This document shows, one piece after another, positions 1 to 8,227 of a stretch of 64,000 nucleotides of DNA. The notes under the pieces are model-generated. The model was not told the DNA's origin. It searched no databases and saw nothing but the letters and a program-made list of their open reading frames with translations. A program made the position numbers and the translations under genes. Positions within the stretch are counted from its first letter, which is position 1. Each line of letters begins with the position of its first letter. Origin of the DNA: Myxococcales bacterium (GTDB lineage Bacteria; Myxococcota_A; Polyangia; Haliangiales; Haliangiaceae); the NCBI GenBank assembly GCA_028287135.1, contig JAQBQE010000032.1, forward strand, positions 124,001-188,000, given 5' to 3'.

Positions 1-637
1 CGGCGAGGTGAAACGCGAGGTTGGCGAGGATCTGTCCGCAGACGTCGGCGTCGACGGTGGTCGCCAGGATCAGCTCGATCCGTGGTCGCTGCGCCTCGGG
101 CCAGATCTTGTTCGAGAGCCCGACCGTGACGAACGTCCATTGCCCGAACAGCGGCTGGTTGTTGATCCGGCCGACATCGACGGTGCGCGCCTGGTCGGTC
201 GCGTGCCGGTAGGTCCGGGTCGAGAACGCTCCGAACGTGTCGCGCAAGGCATCGGACGCGCGCATCGAGGTCTGGAGGAAGGTCGCGAGCTGGGGAATCC
301 CGAGCGCCATCTCGATCCAGCTCGGCTGCAATCCGAGCGTGCGCTCGAGGTAGCTCTTGGCAACGACGCTGTTGCCGAGCTCGGCGTGCGCCACGGCACC
401 ACCCCACAGGGCGGTCGCACTCAGCGGAGCAAGTCCGATCGCGCGATCGAAGGCGCGCGCTGCCTCCTGAGACCGCCCGAGACGCAAGAGCGAATGGCCA
501 AGACCTTTCCACGCATGCGGATGTGGAGGGAACAGCGCCGCCGCCTTCTCGAACCGCACGGCGGCGTCCTCGTAGCGATCGTTACGGAGAAGCTCGTTCG
601 CCTCCGTGACGAGGCTATCGGCCGCAGCCTGACTCAT
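1..637 (-). CDS. TPR protein with Suppressor-of-fused-like C-terminus (partial)
   Basis: The 212 visible codons start at the ATG at 637 (MSQAAADSLVTEANELL) and run off the left edge, so the C-terminus is missing. Residues 1 to about 100 read as tetratricopeptide helices (AWKGLGHSLLRLGRSQEAA, ATALWGGAVAHAELGNSVVA), a protein-interaction scaffold. From about residue 130 the sequence changes to a beta-rich segment (PLFGQWTFVTVGLSNKIWP, RIELILATTVDADVCGQIL) that resembles bacterial Suppressor-of-fused (SUFU/DUF2314-type) domains, often found in antitoxin or immunity contexts. The TPR part is clear; the SUFU-like part is by eye only. It is divergent from the zinc-ribbon gene at 696. Confidence 0.6.
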   Translation of the reverse strand, partial: MSQAAADSLVTEANELLRNDRYEDAAVRFEKAAALFPPHPHAWKGLGHSLLRLGRSQEAARAFDRAIGLAPLSATALWGGAVAHAELGNSVVAKSYLERTLGLQPSWIEMALGIPQLATFLQTSMRASDALRDTFGAFSTRTYRHATDQARTVDVGRINNQPLFGQWTFVTVGLSNKIWPEAQRPRIELILATTVDADVCGQILANLAFHLA

Positions 638-695
638 GGCCAACCGCATACCATGGGCCGCTGTGCCACGTGCAAGCTGCTATGCTGCGCCGCAG

Positions 696-1199
696 ATGAG
701 CGCTGCTGTTGGAGCCGATATCGAGGCCTTGTGCTCGAAATGCGGAGACGTGTGGCACGTGGTGGTCGCCAAGGACGGCGACAAGATCGTCAAGGTTCTC
801 TGCAAGCAGTGCGGTGGCTATCACCGGTACAGGTCGCCGCATGGCGCGCCCGCCGTGAAGAAGATGCCGGCAGCGACGCGTCCGCCCAAGGAGCCACGCG
901 CGACGCGTGATCCCGTCGAGCGGTTCGAGAAGCCCGCGGTGGCGGCGGATCTGTCCCGCCCGGCGCGTCCCTATCGCGCGAGCGAGAAGTTCGAGGTCGG
1001 CGACCGCGTCGACCACCCGAGCTTCGGCCAGGGCACCATCGAGATCAGCGAGCCTGGCAAGATCACCGTGTTCTTCGGCACCGGTCGCCGGATCCTCGCG
1101 CAGGCGAAGGAGACCGAGGTGAAGACCGGGCTCGAGCGCCCGAAACCGTTCGATCACACGAAGCCGACGCCCGGCGGCAAGCCGGTCGGCGGGAACTGA
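696..1199 (+). CDS. zinc-ribbon protein with C-terminal SH3-like (Tudor/CarD-type) segment
   Basis: A 167-residue protein. The start is set at the ATG at 696 because a -10-like TATGCT lies at 681-686 and the zinc ribbon begins directly after it; a longer frame from 636 adds unsupported residues. Cys13-x2-Cys16 and Cys36-x2-Cys39 form a zinc ribbon around residues 10-42. A basic Pro/Arg linker follows, then VGDRVDHPSFGQGTIE and KITVFFGTGRRIL at about residues 104-140, which resemble the small SH3-like barrel at the C-terminus of UvrD/PcrA helicases and DUF3553 proteins. A nucleic-acid or RNA-polymerase-associated role is inferred. The next gene starts 11 bp downstream on the same strand. Confidence 0.55.
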   Translation: MSAAVGADIEALCSKCGDVWHVVVAKDGDKIVKVLCKQCGGYHRYRSPHGAPAVKKMPAATRPPKEPRATRDPVERFEKPAVAADLSRPARPYRASEKFEVGDRVDHPSFGQGTIEISEPGKITVFFGTGRRILAQAKETEVKTGLERPKPFDHTKPTPGGKPVGGN

Positions 1200-1210
1200 C
1201 AGGTCGCGCC

Positions 1211-1945
1211 ATGGCCCGCCGTCGCCTCGGCTTGCTCGGTCCGATCATCGTGATCGCCGGTCTCGTGATCGGCGGTCTCGGGGTCTGGTTCATGATCAGT
1301 AACCGTCCGACGGCGGGCGTCGTGATCGACGAGATCCCGCTCGACGATAAGGCAAAGATCGTCGTCCGTGGAGAGACCGCGGGTGAGCGCTCGTACGTCG
1401 AGCTCCACGTCGACGGCGACCTGAAGTGGCAGGCGCTCGTGCCGCTCTACGGCGGACGGCCGGGAACCCCCGGCATCGCATGGAGCGACAAGGTCCTCTC
1501 GGTGCGCGTCGTCCGCGATCACAAGGCCGAGCTGTTCGCGATCGCGATGCAGGATGCGTCCAAGCTCGGCGGCGTCCATCTCGCCCCCGACAAGGGGCCG
1601 ATCAAGCTCGACGCGCCTGGGCCGGTGACGCTCACCGATCACGTGCGCTCCTACGAGATCATCAGCGGCGAGGGCTGGCATCAGCTCGCGGCGGTCGCCC
1701 TCGACATCGGCAGGGTCGTATGGACCCGCGATCTCGGCCCTGTCCCGGTCGATGCAGGTGGGATCGAGAGCGGGTTTGTCTGGATCCAGCAGGGAACCGG
1801 CAAGCGCTGGTTCAACGTGTTCAGCGGCAAGGAGGATCGCTCGATCGAGAAGATCGGACCTCCGCCACAGGGAGGCGTTCCTCCGCCATGGCCGACCACG
1901 CCTGACCGCGATTCAGCGCCCGCCAGCACGCCCAAGCCGTTGTGA
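1211..1945 (+). CDS. membrane-anchored protein of unknown function
   Basis: A 244-residue protein with one N-terminal transmembrane helix (about residues 7-28, LGLLGPIIVIAGLVIGGLG) that leaves the rest outside the cytoplasm. The exported part is beta-rich (SYVELHVDGDLKWQALVPL, VTLTDHVRSYEIISGEGW) and the C-terminal 30 residues are Pro-rich (GPPPQGGVPPPWPTTPDRD). I recognise no family. It follows the zinc-ribbon gene by 11 bp and is probably co-transcribed with it. The next gene, ppk, has its own promoter-like sequence. Confidence 0.5.
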   Translation: MARRRLGLLGPIIVIAGLVIGGLGVWFMISNRPTAGVVIDEIPLDDKAKIVVRGETAGERSYVELHVDGDLKWQALVPLYGGRPGTPGIAWSDKVLSVRVVRDHKAELFAIAMQDASKLGGVHLAPDKGPIKLDAPGPVTLTDHVRSYEIISGEGWHQLAAVALDIGRVVWTRDLGPVPVDAGGIESGFVWIQQGTGKRWFNVFSGKEDRSIEKIGPPPQGGVPPPWPTTPDRDSAPASTPKPL

Positions 1946-1969
1946 TAACAGCGTAAAGATCGAGGCCCT

Positions 1970-1999
1970 GTGACGCGTTCGTCACGGAGCGGGTATACT
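1970..1999 (+). promoter_or_regulatory. predicted ppk promoter with inverted repeat
   Basis: TATACT (1994-1999) is a good -10 hexamer and ends 9 bases before the ppk ATG, so the mRNA would be leaderless or nearly so. Immediately upstream, GTGACG-CGTT-CGTCAC (1970-1985) is a perfect 6+4+6 inverted repeat that covers the -35/spacer region, where a dimeric regulator could bind. It does not fit the two direct heptamers of a classical Pho box. There is no TTGACA-like -35. Confidence 0.5.
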
Positions 2000-2007
2000 T
2001 TCGCTCG

Positions 2008-4275
2008 ATGTCCGTTGCCGAGCGTCCGTTTGTTTCGGGAGAGGTCTCCGGCGTCCATCGCCTGGAAGCCATCGCCGAAGCCGAGGTTCGCGAGCGGCCC
2101 TCGTTGCGTGTGATCGAGCTGCAGGGCCGGACCCCGCCCGCGCCGGGCATCGGCGACGTCGTACCGACCGACCTCGGAGCGCCCGAGCTCTATCTCAATC
2201 GCGAGCTGACGTACCTGAACTTCTGCTGGCGCGTCCTTCACGAGGCGGATGACGACCGTGTCCCGCTGCTCGAGCGGATGAAGTTCATCTCGATCGTCAG
2301 CTCCAATGTCGACGAGTTCTTCCAGAAGCGGATCGGCGGGCTCAAGCAGATGGTCGGCGCGCAGGTCCATGCGTTCACGCCGGATGGCCGCACGCCGCAG
2401 CAGCAGATCGCGGACTGCCTGGAGCTGATCACCGCGCTCGAGAAGAAGAAGATCCTCATCCTCGAGAAGGTGGTCACCGACCTTCATGCGCTCGGCGTCT
2501 GGATCGCGCCGTTCAAGGAGCTCGATGCCCAGCAGCAGAGCTGGGTGCGCGAGTACTACGTGCGCAACATCTTCCCGCTGGTCACGCCGCAGGCGATGGA
2601 CCCGGCGCACCCGTTCCCGTTCGTCTCGAACCTGTCGCTGAACCTGCTAGTCTCGCTGCGCTACGAGGGGGATAGCGAGTCGTTGCTCGCGCGCGTCAAG
2701 GTGCCGACCGGCGGCGGTACGCCGAGGTTCGTGCGGGTCGGGCCATCGCGGACCTTCGTCGACCTCGCCGACGTGATCGCGAACAACCTCGATCTGCTGT
2801 TCCCCGGCATGGAGATCGAGGCGTGCTCCCTGTTCCGGGTGACGCGCAACGCGATCACCGAGCGCGACGAGGAAGAGGCCGAAGACCTCCTCGAGCTGAT
2901 CGAGATCGAGATGCGCGCGCGCAAGTTCGCTCCGGTCGTCCGCCTCCAGGTCGACCGCAAGATGACGCCGATGCTGCGTGGCCGGCTGGCCGCCGAGCTC
3001 GGTCTCGACGAGCAGTCGGACGTGTTCGAGGCGGAAGGCATGCTCGGGCAGCGCGACCTGATGGAGATCGCCACGCTCGATATCCCCGAGCTGCGCGATA
3101 CCCCGCACGCCCCGGCCGCGCCGATCGACTTCCTCACCGACGGCAGCGTCTTCCACACGATCCGCGAGGCGAAGCACCTGATGGTGCATCACCCGTACGA
3201 GTCGTTTCAGCAGTCCGTCGAGCGTTTCCTCCGCGAGGCCGCGGACGATCCGAAGGTCCGAGCCGTCAAGACGACGCTGTACCGGACGTCGAAGGACTCC
3301 GAGGTGATCAAGCACCTCGTGCGTGCGGCCCGCAACGGCAAGCAGGTCGCCGTCGTGCTCGAGCTCAAGGCGCGGTTCGACGAGGAAGCCAACATCAAGT
3401 GGGCGACCCGGATGGAGCGCGCCGGCATCCACGTCACGTACGGCGTCGTCGGGCTCAAGACCCACACGAAGGTCACGCTCGTCGTGCGCAATGACTTCGA
3501 CGGTCTGCGCCGCTACGCCCACCTCGCGACCGGCAACTACCACGCGGGTACCGCGCGCATGTACACCGACCTCGGTCTGTTCACGTGCGACGACGGGATC
3601 GGGCGCGATCTCACCGAGCTGTTCAACTACCTGACGACCGGCTACAAGCCGCGCCGCAAGTACCAGAAGCTGCTCGTCGCGCCCAAGCAGCTCAAGCAGG
3701 CGCTGCTCGAGAAGATCGAGCGCGAGATCGCGATCCAGGGCGGCGGTGGACGCGGCCACATCCAGTGGAAGCTCAACGCCCTCGAGGACGTCGACATCGT
3801 CCGCGCCCTGTATCGCGCCTCGCAGCGCGGCGTGGCGATCGATCTGATCGTCCGGGACACCTGCCGGCTACGGCCCGGGCTGTCCGGCGTGTCGAGCACG
3901 ATCAAGGTCGTCAGCGTGATCGGCCGGTTCCTCGAGCACGGCCGGATCTATTACTTCCACAACAACGGCCGCCCCGAGTACTACCTCGGCTCCGCGGACG
4001 CGATGCAGCGCAACCTCGAGAAGCGCGTCGAGGTGCTGGCGCCCGTCGAGGATCCGCGCCTGCAAGCGGAGCTTCGCCACATCCTCGACACCCAGCTCTC
4101 GGATCAGCGCGGTGCGTGGGACATGCAGCCCGATGGCAGCTACGTGCAGCGCACGGGGATGGCTGCCAAGCACAGCCAGATCCAGATGATCGAGCGCACC
4201 GAGCGCCGGCTCAAGGACGCGACCCGCCTGCGGCGTCGCAAGGTCCAGTCGACGACGTCGCGCAAGAAGCGCTGA
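2008..4275 (+). CDS. ppk: polyphosphate kinase (PPK1)
   Basis: A 755-residue enzyme that reversibly polymerises the ATP gamma-phosphate into inorganic polyphosphate. The N, head, C1 and C2 regions are present. HHPYESFQQSVERFLREA opens the catalytic C1 part. The autophosphorylated histidine is in GLKTHTKVTLVVR (His486, equivalent to E. coli His435), and the second conserved histidine is in FLEHGRIYYFHNN (His644, equivalent to His592). The 158-residue spacing between them matches the family. YLGSADAMQRNLEKRVEV is the usual C2 signature. About 65 residues precede the usual PPK1 start (ELYLNRELTYLNFCWRVL). No ppx is adjacent. The inverted repeat in the promoter suggests regulated transcription. 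Confidence 0.96.
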   Translation: MSVAERPFVSGEVSGVHRLEAIAEAEVRERPSLRVIELQGRTPPAPGIGDVVPTDLGAPELYLNRELTYLNFCWRVLHEADDDRVPLLERMKFISIVSSNVDEFFQKRIGGLKQMVGAQVHAFTPDGRTPQQQIADCLELITALEKKKILILEKVVTDLHALGVWIAPFKELDAQQQSWVREYYVRNIFPLVTPQAMDPAHPFPFVSNLSLNLLVSLRYEGDSESLLARVKVPTGGGTPRFVRVGPSRTFVDLADVIANNLDLLFPGMEIEACSLFRVTRNAITERDEEEAEDLLELIEIEMRARKFAPVVRLQVDRKMTPMLRGRLAAELGLDEQSDVFEAEGMLGQRDLMEIATLDIPELRDTPHAPAAPIDFLTDGSVFHTIREAKHLMVHHPYESFQQSVERFLREAADDPKVRAVKTTLYRTSKDSEVIKHLVRAARNGKQVAVVLELKARFDEEANIKWATRMERAGIHVTYGVVGLKTHTKVTLVVRNDFDGLRRYAHLATGNYHAGTARMYTDLGLFTCDDGIGRDLTELFNYLTTGYKPRRKYQKLLVAPKQLKQALLEKIEREIAIQGGGGRGHIQWKLNALEDVDIVRALYRASQRGVAIDLIVRDTCRLRPGLSGVSSTIKVVSVIGRFLEHGRIYYFHNNGRPEYYLGSADAMQRNLEKRVEVLAPVEDPRLQAELRHILDTQLSDQRGAWDMQPDGSYVQRTGMAAKHSQIQMIERTERRLKDATRLRRRKVQSTTSRKKR

Positions 4276-4305
4276 CGTTCCTTCGGGTCAGGTAGCGCCG
4301 CTCAG

Positions 4306-4587
4306 ACGTACACGTGCCACGTGACACGTGCACGTGCACGTGCACGTCCACGGCAGCTTGGTCAGCGGGCCTATCACACGGACCAAAGCTGCCTGATGCA
4401 AGCGGGGTGCAGACCGGGAACATAGGTGGCATCGATCCGGGCACGTAGGTGCCAGTTTGGGTTCCGCGGAGGGCACAAACGCAGGACGGATCAGGGTGTG
4501 GAACTCGATGTTCAGCGTCACAAGATCGCGGCTCGCTCGCTGCTAGTCGTGGAAGTGTACGTGCACGTGCCACGTGCACGTGCACGC
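4306..4587. repeat. intergenic region with two CACGTG-rich blocks and a 16-bp imperfect direct repeat
   Basis: This fills most of the 316-bp gap between the convergent ppk and rtcA genes. Block 1 (4306-4350) and block 2 (4555-4587) consist of alternating ACGTGC/CACGTG units and are largely self-complementary, so each could form a hairpin or cruciform. Between them, at 4416-4431 and 4439-4454, lies an imperfect direct repeat (GGGAACATAGGTGGCA and GGGCACGTAGGTGCCA, period 23 bp), a layout seen at transposase-binding ends. No transposase or convincing gene lies in the gap. Confidence 0.6.
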
Positions 4588-4591
4588 CAAC

Positions 4592-5653
4592 TCAGTTGCG
4601 CCCGATCGTGACGAGCTCCGCGTCGCCGTGCGGCTCGACCCGGATCGGAACATCGAGGAACATCTGGATCGTCTCGATGTTCGTCGTCGCATGACGCGAC
4701 AGCGGCGCGCAGCGAAACCGACCGCCCCCAGCGAGCGCGAACGGCAGCAACAGCTGATCCGCGAGGTGCTCGCCGACCGGGACCTCCGCCGCGAGGAAGC
4801 TCGCGAGCTCATCGCACGCGCGGGACGCGACCAGCTCGGCGCGGGTGCCTTTCTCCCCGAACCCCGTGACCAGCTCGCGAGCATGCGCGCGCTCGATCTC
4901 GAGCAGCAGGATGTTGCCGGTCCCACCCTCCGAGATCTCGCGGATCTCGCACTCAGCCGCCGTGAAGCCGAGCTGCTCGCGGACGATCGCGAGCTCGCGT
5001 TCCGCGACATGCGTGGGGAGCCGCGCGAGCACGACGGTCGCGCGGCGCGCCGTGACCTCACCCGTCTCGACGATCTCGATCGGCCGCAGCTCGCTCGGTG
5101 CGATGCTGAGCGTGAGCTGCCCGCGATGCCGCTCGTCACGTTCGATGCTGCCACCGCCCGCGAATCCGTGACGATCGAGCGTCAGCGTTGCGACCGCGCC
5201 CATCGCATGGAGATGCGGCAGGAACACGCGCGCGAGGAACTCGAACGGCGGTGCCATCGGGTTGTGCGTGCCGCCGTGGACCACCGCGCGCAGCGTGCGC
5301 TTCGCGGCGAGTGCCGGCACCAGGATCGTCTGCACGACCAGGGTGGTCGAGCCCGCGGTGCCGATGTCGATCGAGAGCTCGCCGTCGCGCACGGGCCCCG
5401 GCGTGAACTCGAGATACTTCGAGCCCACGGTCGCCCCGTGCACGGTGGCACCGCACAGCTCCTGCGCCGCGAGCACGCACGCGAGGTGCTGCCGGCGCAG
5501 GCCCGGCTTCGCTCGACCGGCGCGGATGTTCCGCATCGCGATCGGGCGCCCCGTGATCATCGACAGCGCGAGCGAGGTCCGGAGGATCTGGCCTCCGCCC
5601 TCGCCACGCGATCCGTCGATGTCGAGCGGGGTGGTGTTCAGCCCTTCACGCAC
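4592..5653 (-). CDS. rtcA: RNA 3'-terminal phosphate cyclase
   Basis: A 353-residue enzyme that converts RNA 3'-phosphates to 2',3'-cyclic phosphates via an enzyme-AMP intermediate. The start is placed at a GTG at 5653 because the family N-terminus (DIDGSRGEGGGQILRTSLAL) follows within nine residues; the frame upstream only shadows rtcB. The adenylated histidine is expected in VGEHLADQLLLPFALAGGG near the C-terminus, and GGTHNPMAPPFEFLARVFL is another family segment. Its start overlaps the end of rtcB by 16 nt, so translation is probably coupled. No rtcR (CARF-sigma54 regulator) is present nearby. Confidence 0.95.
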   Translation of the reverse strand: MREGLNTTPLDIDGSRGEGGGQILRTSLALSMITGRPIAMRNIRAGRAKPGLRRQHLACVLAAQELCGATVHGATVGSKYLEFTPGPVRDGELSIDIGTAGSTTLVVQTILVPALAAKRTLRAVVHGGTHNPMAPPFEFLARVFLPHLHAMGAVATLTLDRHGFAGGGSIERDERHRGQLTLSIAPSELRPIEIVETGEVTARRATVVLARLPTHVAERELAIVREQLGFTAAECEIREISEGGTGNILLLEIERAHARELVTGFGEKGTRAELVASRACDELASFLAAEVPVGEHLADQLLLPFALAGGGRFRCAPLSRHATTNIETIQMFLDVPIRVEPHGDAELVTIGRN

Positions 5654-6864
5654 ACGACCTGCCGCAGCTCGTGGACGATGTCGACGAGATCCGCCTGCGC
5701 CGCCATCACCTTGTCGATCGGCTTGTAGGCCGCCGGCGTCTCGTCGATCACGTCCTTGTCCTTGCGGCACTCGATGCCCTCGGTCGCCTTGGCGTGATCC
5801 TCGAGCGTGAACCGGCGCTTGGCCTCGCCACGCGACATCGCACGCCCTGCACCGTGGCTGCACGAGTGGAACGACTGGTCCTCGCCCTTGCCGCGCACGA
5901 TGTAGCTCCGGGCGCCCATCGAGCCCGGGATGATGCCGAGATCACCGAGCCGCGCACGCACCGCACCCTTGCGGGTCACGAACACGTCGTGGCCGAAGTG
6001 GTGCTCCTTCGCGACGTAGTTGTGGTGACAGTTGACCGCGGTCTCGCCGAGCTCGAACGGCGGGAGGTGCGCGCGCGCGGCCTTGACCACCGCGTCCATC
6101 ATCAGCTCGCGATTGGTCATCGCGTAGCGCTGCGCCCAGCTCACGGCCTGGACGTAGTCGTCGAAGTGCGTCGTGCCTTCCTTGAGGTACGCGAGGTCGA
6201 TGTCGGGCAGGTTGTGGACGTGGATCTTCATGTCCTTCTTCGCGAGCGCGATGAAGTAGCTGCCGATCCGATTGCCGACGCCGCGCGAGCCCGAGTGCAG
6301 CATGAACCACACGCGGTCCCGCTCATCGAGACAGACCTCGATGAAGTGGTTGCCCGTGCCGAGCGTGCCGAGGTGGTTGAGGTCGTTGCCGTCGCCGATC
6401 CGGCCGTGCTTGGCCGTCATCTCCTTGTACTCGGTCGACAGCTTCTTCCACGCCTCGGTCGGCGCGTGCGGCACCTTGTGCCACGCACCCCGATCGCCGC
6501 CGCCGCCGTTGGACGTGCGTCCGTGCGGCACGGCCTTCTCGATCGCCGAGCGCAACGCCTTCAGAGAATCCGGCAGCAGCTTGGCGTCGAGCGTGGTCTC
6601 GACCGCCATCATGCCGCAGCCGATATCGACACCGACCGCGGCCGGGATGATCGCGCCTTCCGTCGGCACGACACTGCCGACGGTCGCACCGATGCCGAAG
6701 TGGACATCCGGCATCACCGCGACATGGCGAAACACGATCGGGAGCTGCGAGAGGTTGTGCAGCTGCTTCGCTGCCGCGTCCTCGATGCCCACGCCGCGGG
6801 TCCAGGCCTTGATCGGAACCCGACCGGTCTGGATGAGCTCATAGCTGTGCTGTTCGTTCGACAT
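5638..6864 (-). CDS. rtcB: RNA-splicing ligase RtcB
   Basis: A 408-residue GTP- and Mn-dependent ligase that joins RNA 2',3'-cyclic phosphate or 3'-phosphate ends to 5'-OH ends, for repair or tRNA maturation. The length equals that of E. coli RtcB. His337 in FHSCSHGAGRAMSR is the guanylylated residue and falls at exactly the E. coli position. Metal-ligand segments are VGVDIGCGMM (Cys83), LGTGNHFIEV, MLHSGSRGVGNRIG and NCHHNYVAKEHHFG. It heads the rtcBA pair. The 133 bp upstream shows no clear sigma54 (GG-N10-GC) promoter. Confidence 0.97.
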   Translation of the reverse strand: MSNEQHSYELIQTGRVPIKAWTRGVGIEDAAAKQLHNLSQLPIVFRHVAVMPDVHFGIGATVGSVVPTEGAIIPAAVGVDIGCGMMAVETTLDAKLLPDSLKALRSAIEKAVPHGRTSNGGGGDRGAWHKVPHAPTEAWKKLSTEYKEMTAKHGRIGDGNDLNHLGTLGTGNHFIEVCLDERDRVWFMLHSGSRGVGNRIGSYFIALAKKDMKIHVHNLPDIDLAYLKEGTTHFDDYVQAVSWAQRYAMTNRELMMDAVVKAARAHLPPFELGETAVNCHHNYVAKEHHFGHDVFVTRKGAVRARLGDLGIIPGSMGARSYIVRGKGEDQSFHSCSHGAGRAMSRGEAKRRFTLEDHAKATEGIECRKDKDVIDETPAAYKPIDKVMAAQADLVDIVHELRQVVCVKG

Positions 6865-6997
6865 GGGAGTTCTCTGGCGAAGGCCAGGCGATGAGCTCAG
6901 CAGACGACGGGCCCGCGAGCGCTCTCTACGTAAGGCTTTCCGTTCGCCATCGCAACAACGAATGAAGCGAGACGGAGTTAATCCAGCGCAGGTCCTG

Positions 6998-8227
6998 TCA
7001 GGTTTTTTCGGCTACCGCCGCGGGTGCGGATTCCGCCGCGGGTGGCAACCCGATCGCGATCCGCGTGCCCCTCGGCTCCCCGGTCTCGACCGTGATCTGC
7101 CCTCCGACCTTCGCGAGCCGGTGGCGAATGTTCGCAAGTCCGCCTTCCTCGCGGGTCAGCGCGCTGTCGGCGAGTCCACGACCGTCGTCCTCGACCGCCG
7201 CGAACAGCCCTGCGCGATCGGAGCGCACGACGACCCGGAGGTGCGCGGCGTTGGCGTGGCGGACGCTGTTGCGAGCAAGCTCGAGCACGATCCGGAGGAA
7301 CTCGAGGGCGAGCTCACCGGGATGCATCTGGCTCCCGGCATCCCCCTGCTCGACGAGCTCGAGCTCCATCCGGTCTCCGCACAGCTCCGTCGCCCGCTGC
7401 CGCAGGTACGTCACGAGCTCTCGCCAGGTCCGGGTTCGCGTGCGAAGCGCCCACACGATCGTTCGCAGCTCGTCGGTGCCGTGCGTGAGGCGGCCGGTCA
7501 GCTCGTCGACTTCGCGCTGGAGCGCATCGGACGCCACGTGCTGGTGCAGCCCGCGCAGGCGCCAGTCGAGGGCGGCGAGATCCGCGCCGATGCCGTCGTG
7601 GATGTCGCGTGCGATCCGCTCGCGCTCGGCGCGCACGCGATTGTCTGCGAGCTCGGCGGCGAGGCGCGCACGCTCGGCATCTGCCTCCGCAAGCTTCCGG
7701 TTCACCGCCACGCTGAGGCTGTAGATGTACGCGGCGATCCCGCCGACCGCGACGGAGAGCGCGGCGGCCCCGCCATCGTGCTCGAGCACCACGAAGGCCA
7801 GCCCGACCAGCGCCGGCAGACCGGCGAACACGAGGTAGTGGAAGCGGTCGTTGTGGCCATTGCCGCCGACGATCATCACGTGCACGAGCGCGAGCAACCA
7901 GAAGAAGCTGTCGCCGCGACCGGACGCGAACACCAGGAACAGGACGGAGACCTGGACGAGGATCGTTTCGCTGCGATCCCACCACAGGTGCAGGCGGGGA
8001 TGCTTGGCGCGGTGTGGATGCACCACGGCTCCAAATACGAGCAGCAGTGCGAAGCCACCCATCGACACCGCGACCTCGGCGGGGCTGACGCCGAGCACGC
8101 GGCGAACCGGCGGCAGCAGCGGCAACAGGCAGACGCCACCCGCGACGAGCAGCGCGAGCAGGACACCGACGGGCGTCAAGATCGCGTCGCTCGATGCCAG
8201 CGTCGGAGCGGCGGGCTTGGAGCTCAC
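6998..8227 (-). CDS. NarL-family sensor histidine kinase
   Basis: A 409-residue membrane kinase. The start is a GTG at 8227 that overlaps the response-regulator stop by 4 nt (GTGA). Residues 17-170 form six or so membrane helices (VGVLLALLVAGGVCLLPLL, ILVQVSVLFLVFASG) with no large periplasmic sensor, so the stimulus may be sensed in or at the membrane. A coiled linker (NRKLAEADAERARLAAELA) leads to the HisKA_3 dimerisation box, with the phospho-acceptor His210 in RIARDIHDGIGADLAALD. The HATPase has N (ELARNSVRHA), G1 (EDDGRG) and G2-like (EEGGLANIRHRL) motifs. The partner is the regulator immediately upstream. Confidence 0.9.
   Translation of the reverse strand: MSSKPAAPTLASSDAILTPVGVLLALLVAGGVCLLPLLPPVRRVLGVSPAEVAVSMGGFALLLVFGAVVHPHRAKHPRLHLWWDRSETILVQVSVLFLVFASGRGDSFFWLLALVHVMIVGGNGHNDRFHYLVFAGLPALVGLAFVVLEHDGGAAALSVAVGGIAAYIYSLSVAVNRKLAEADAERARLAAELADNRVRAERERIARDIHDGIGADLAALDWRLRGLHQHVASDALQREVDELTGRLTHGTDELRTIVWALRTRTRTWRELVTYLRQRATELCGDRMELELVEQGDAGSQMHPGELALEFLRIVLELARNSVRHANAAHLRVVVRSDRAGLFAAVEDDGRGLADSALTREEGGLANIRHRLAKVGGQITVETGEPRGTRIAIGLPPAAESAPAAVAEKT

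Noticed and set aside
4306..4587. CRISPR-like array in the CACGTG region
   Set aside because: The units are 6 bp, contiguous and without spacers, so it is a simple-sequence tract rather than a CRISPR array.
4592..8227. RtcR-type regulation of rtcBA by a neighbour
   Set aside because: The upstream regulator is a NarL/LuxR-type receiver protein with no CARF or sigma54-activator domain.
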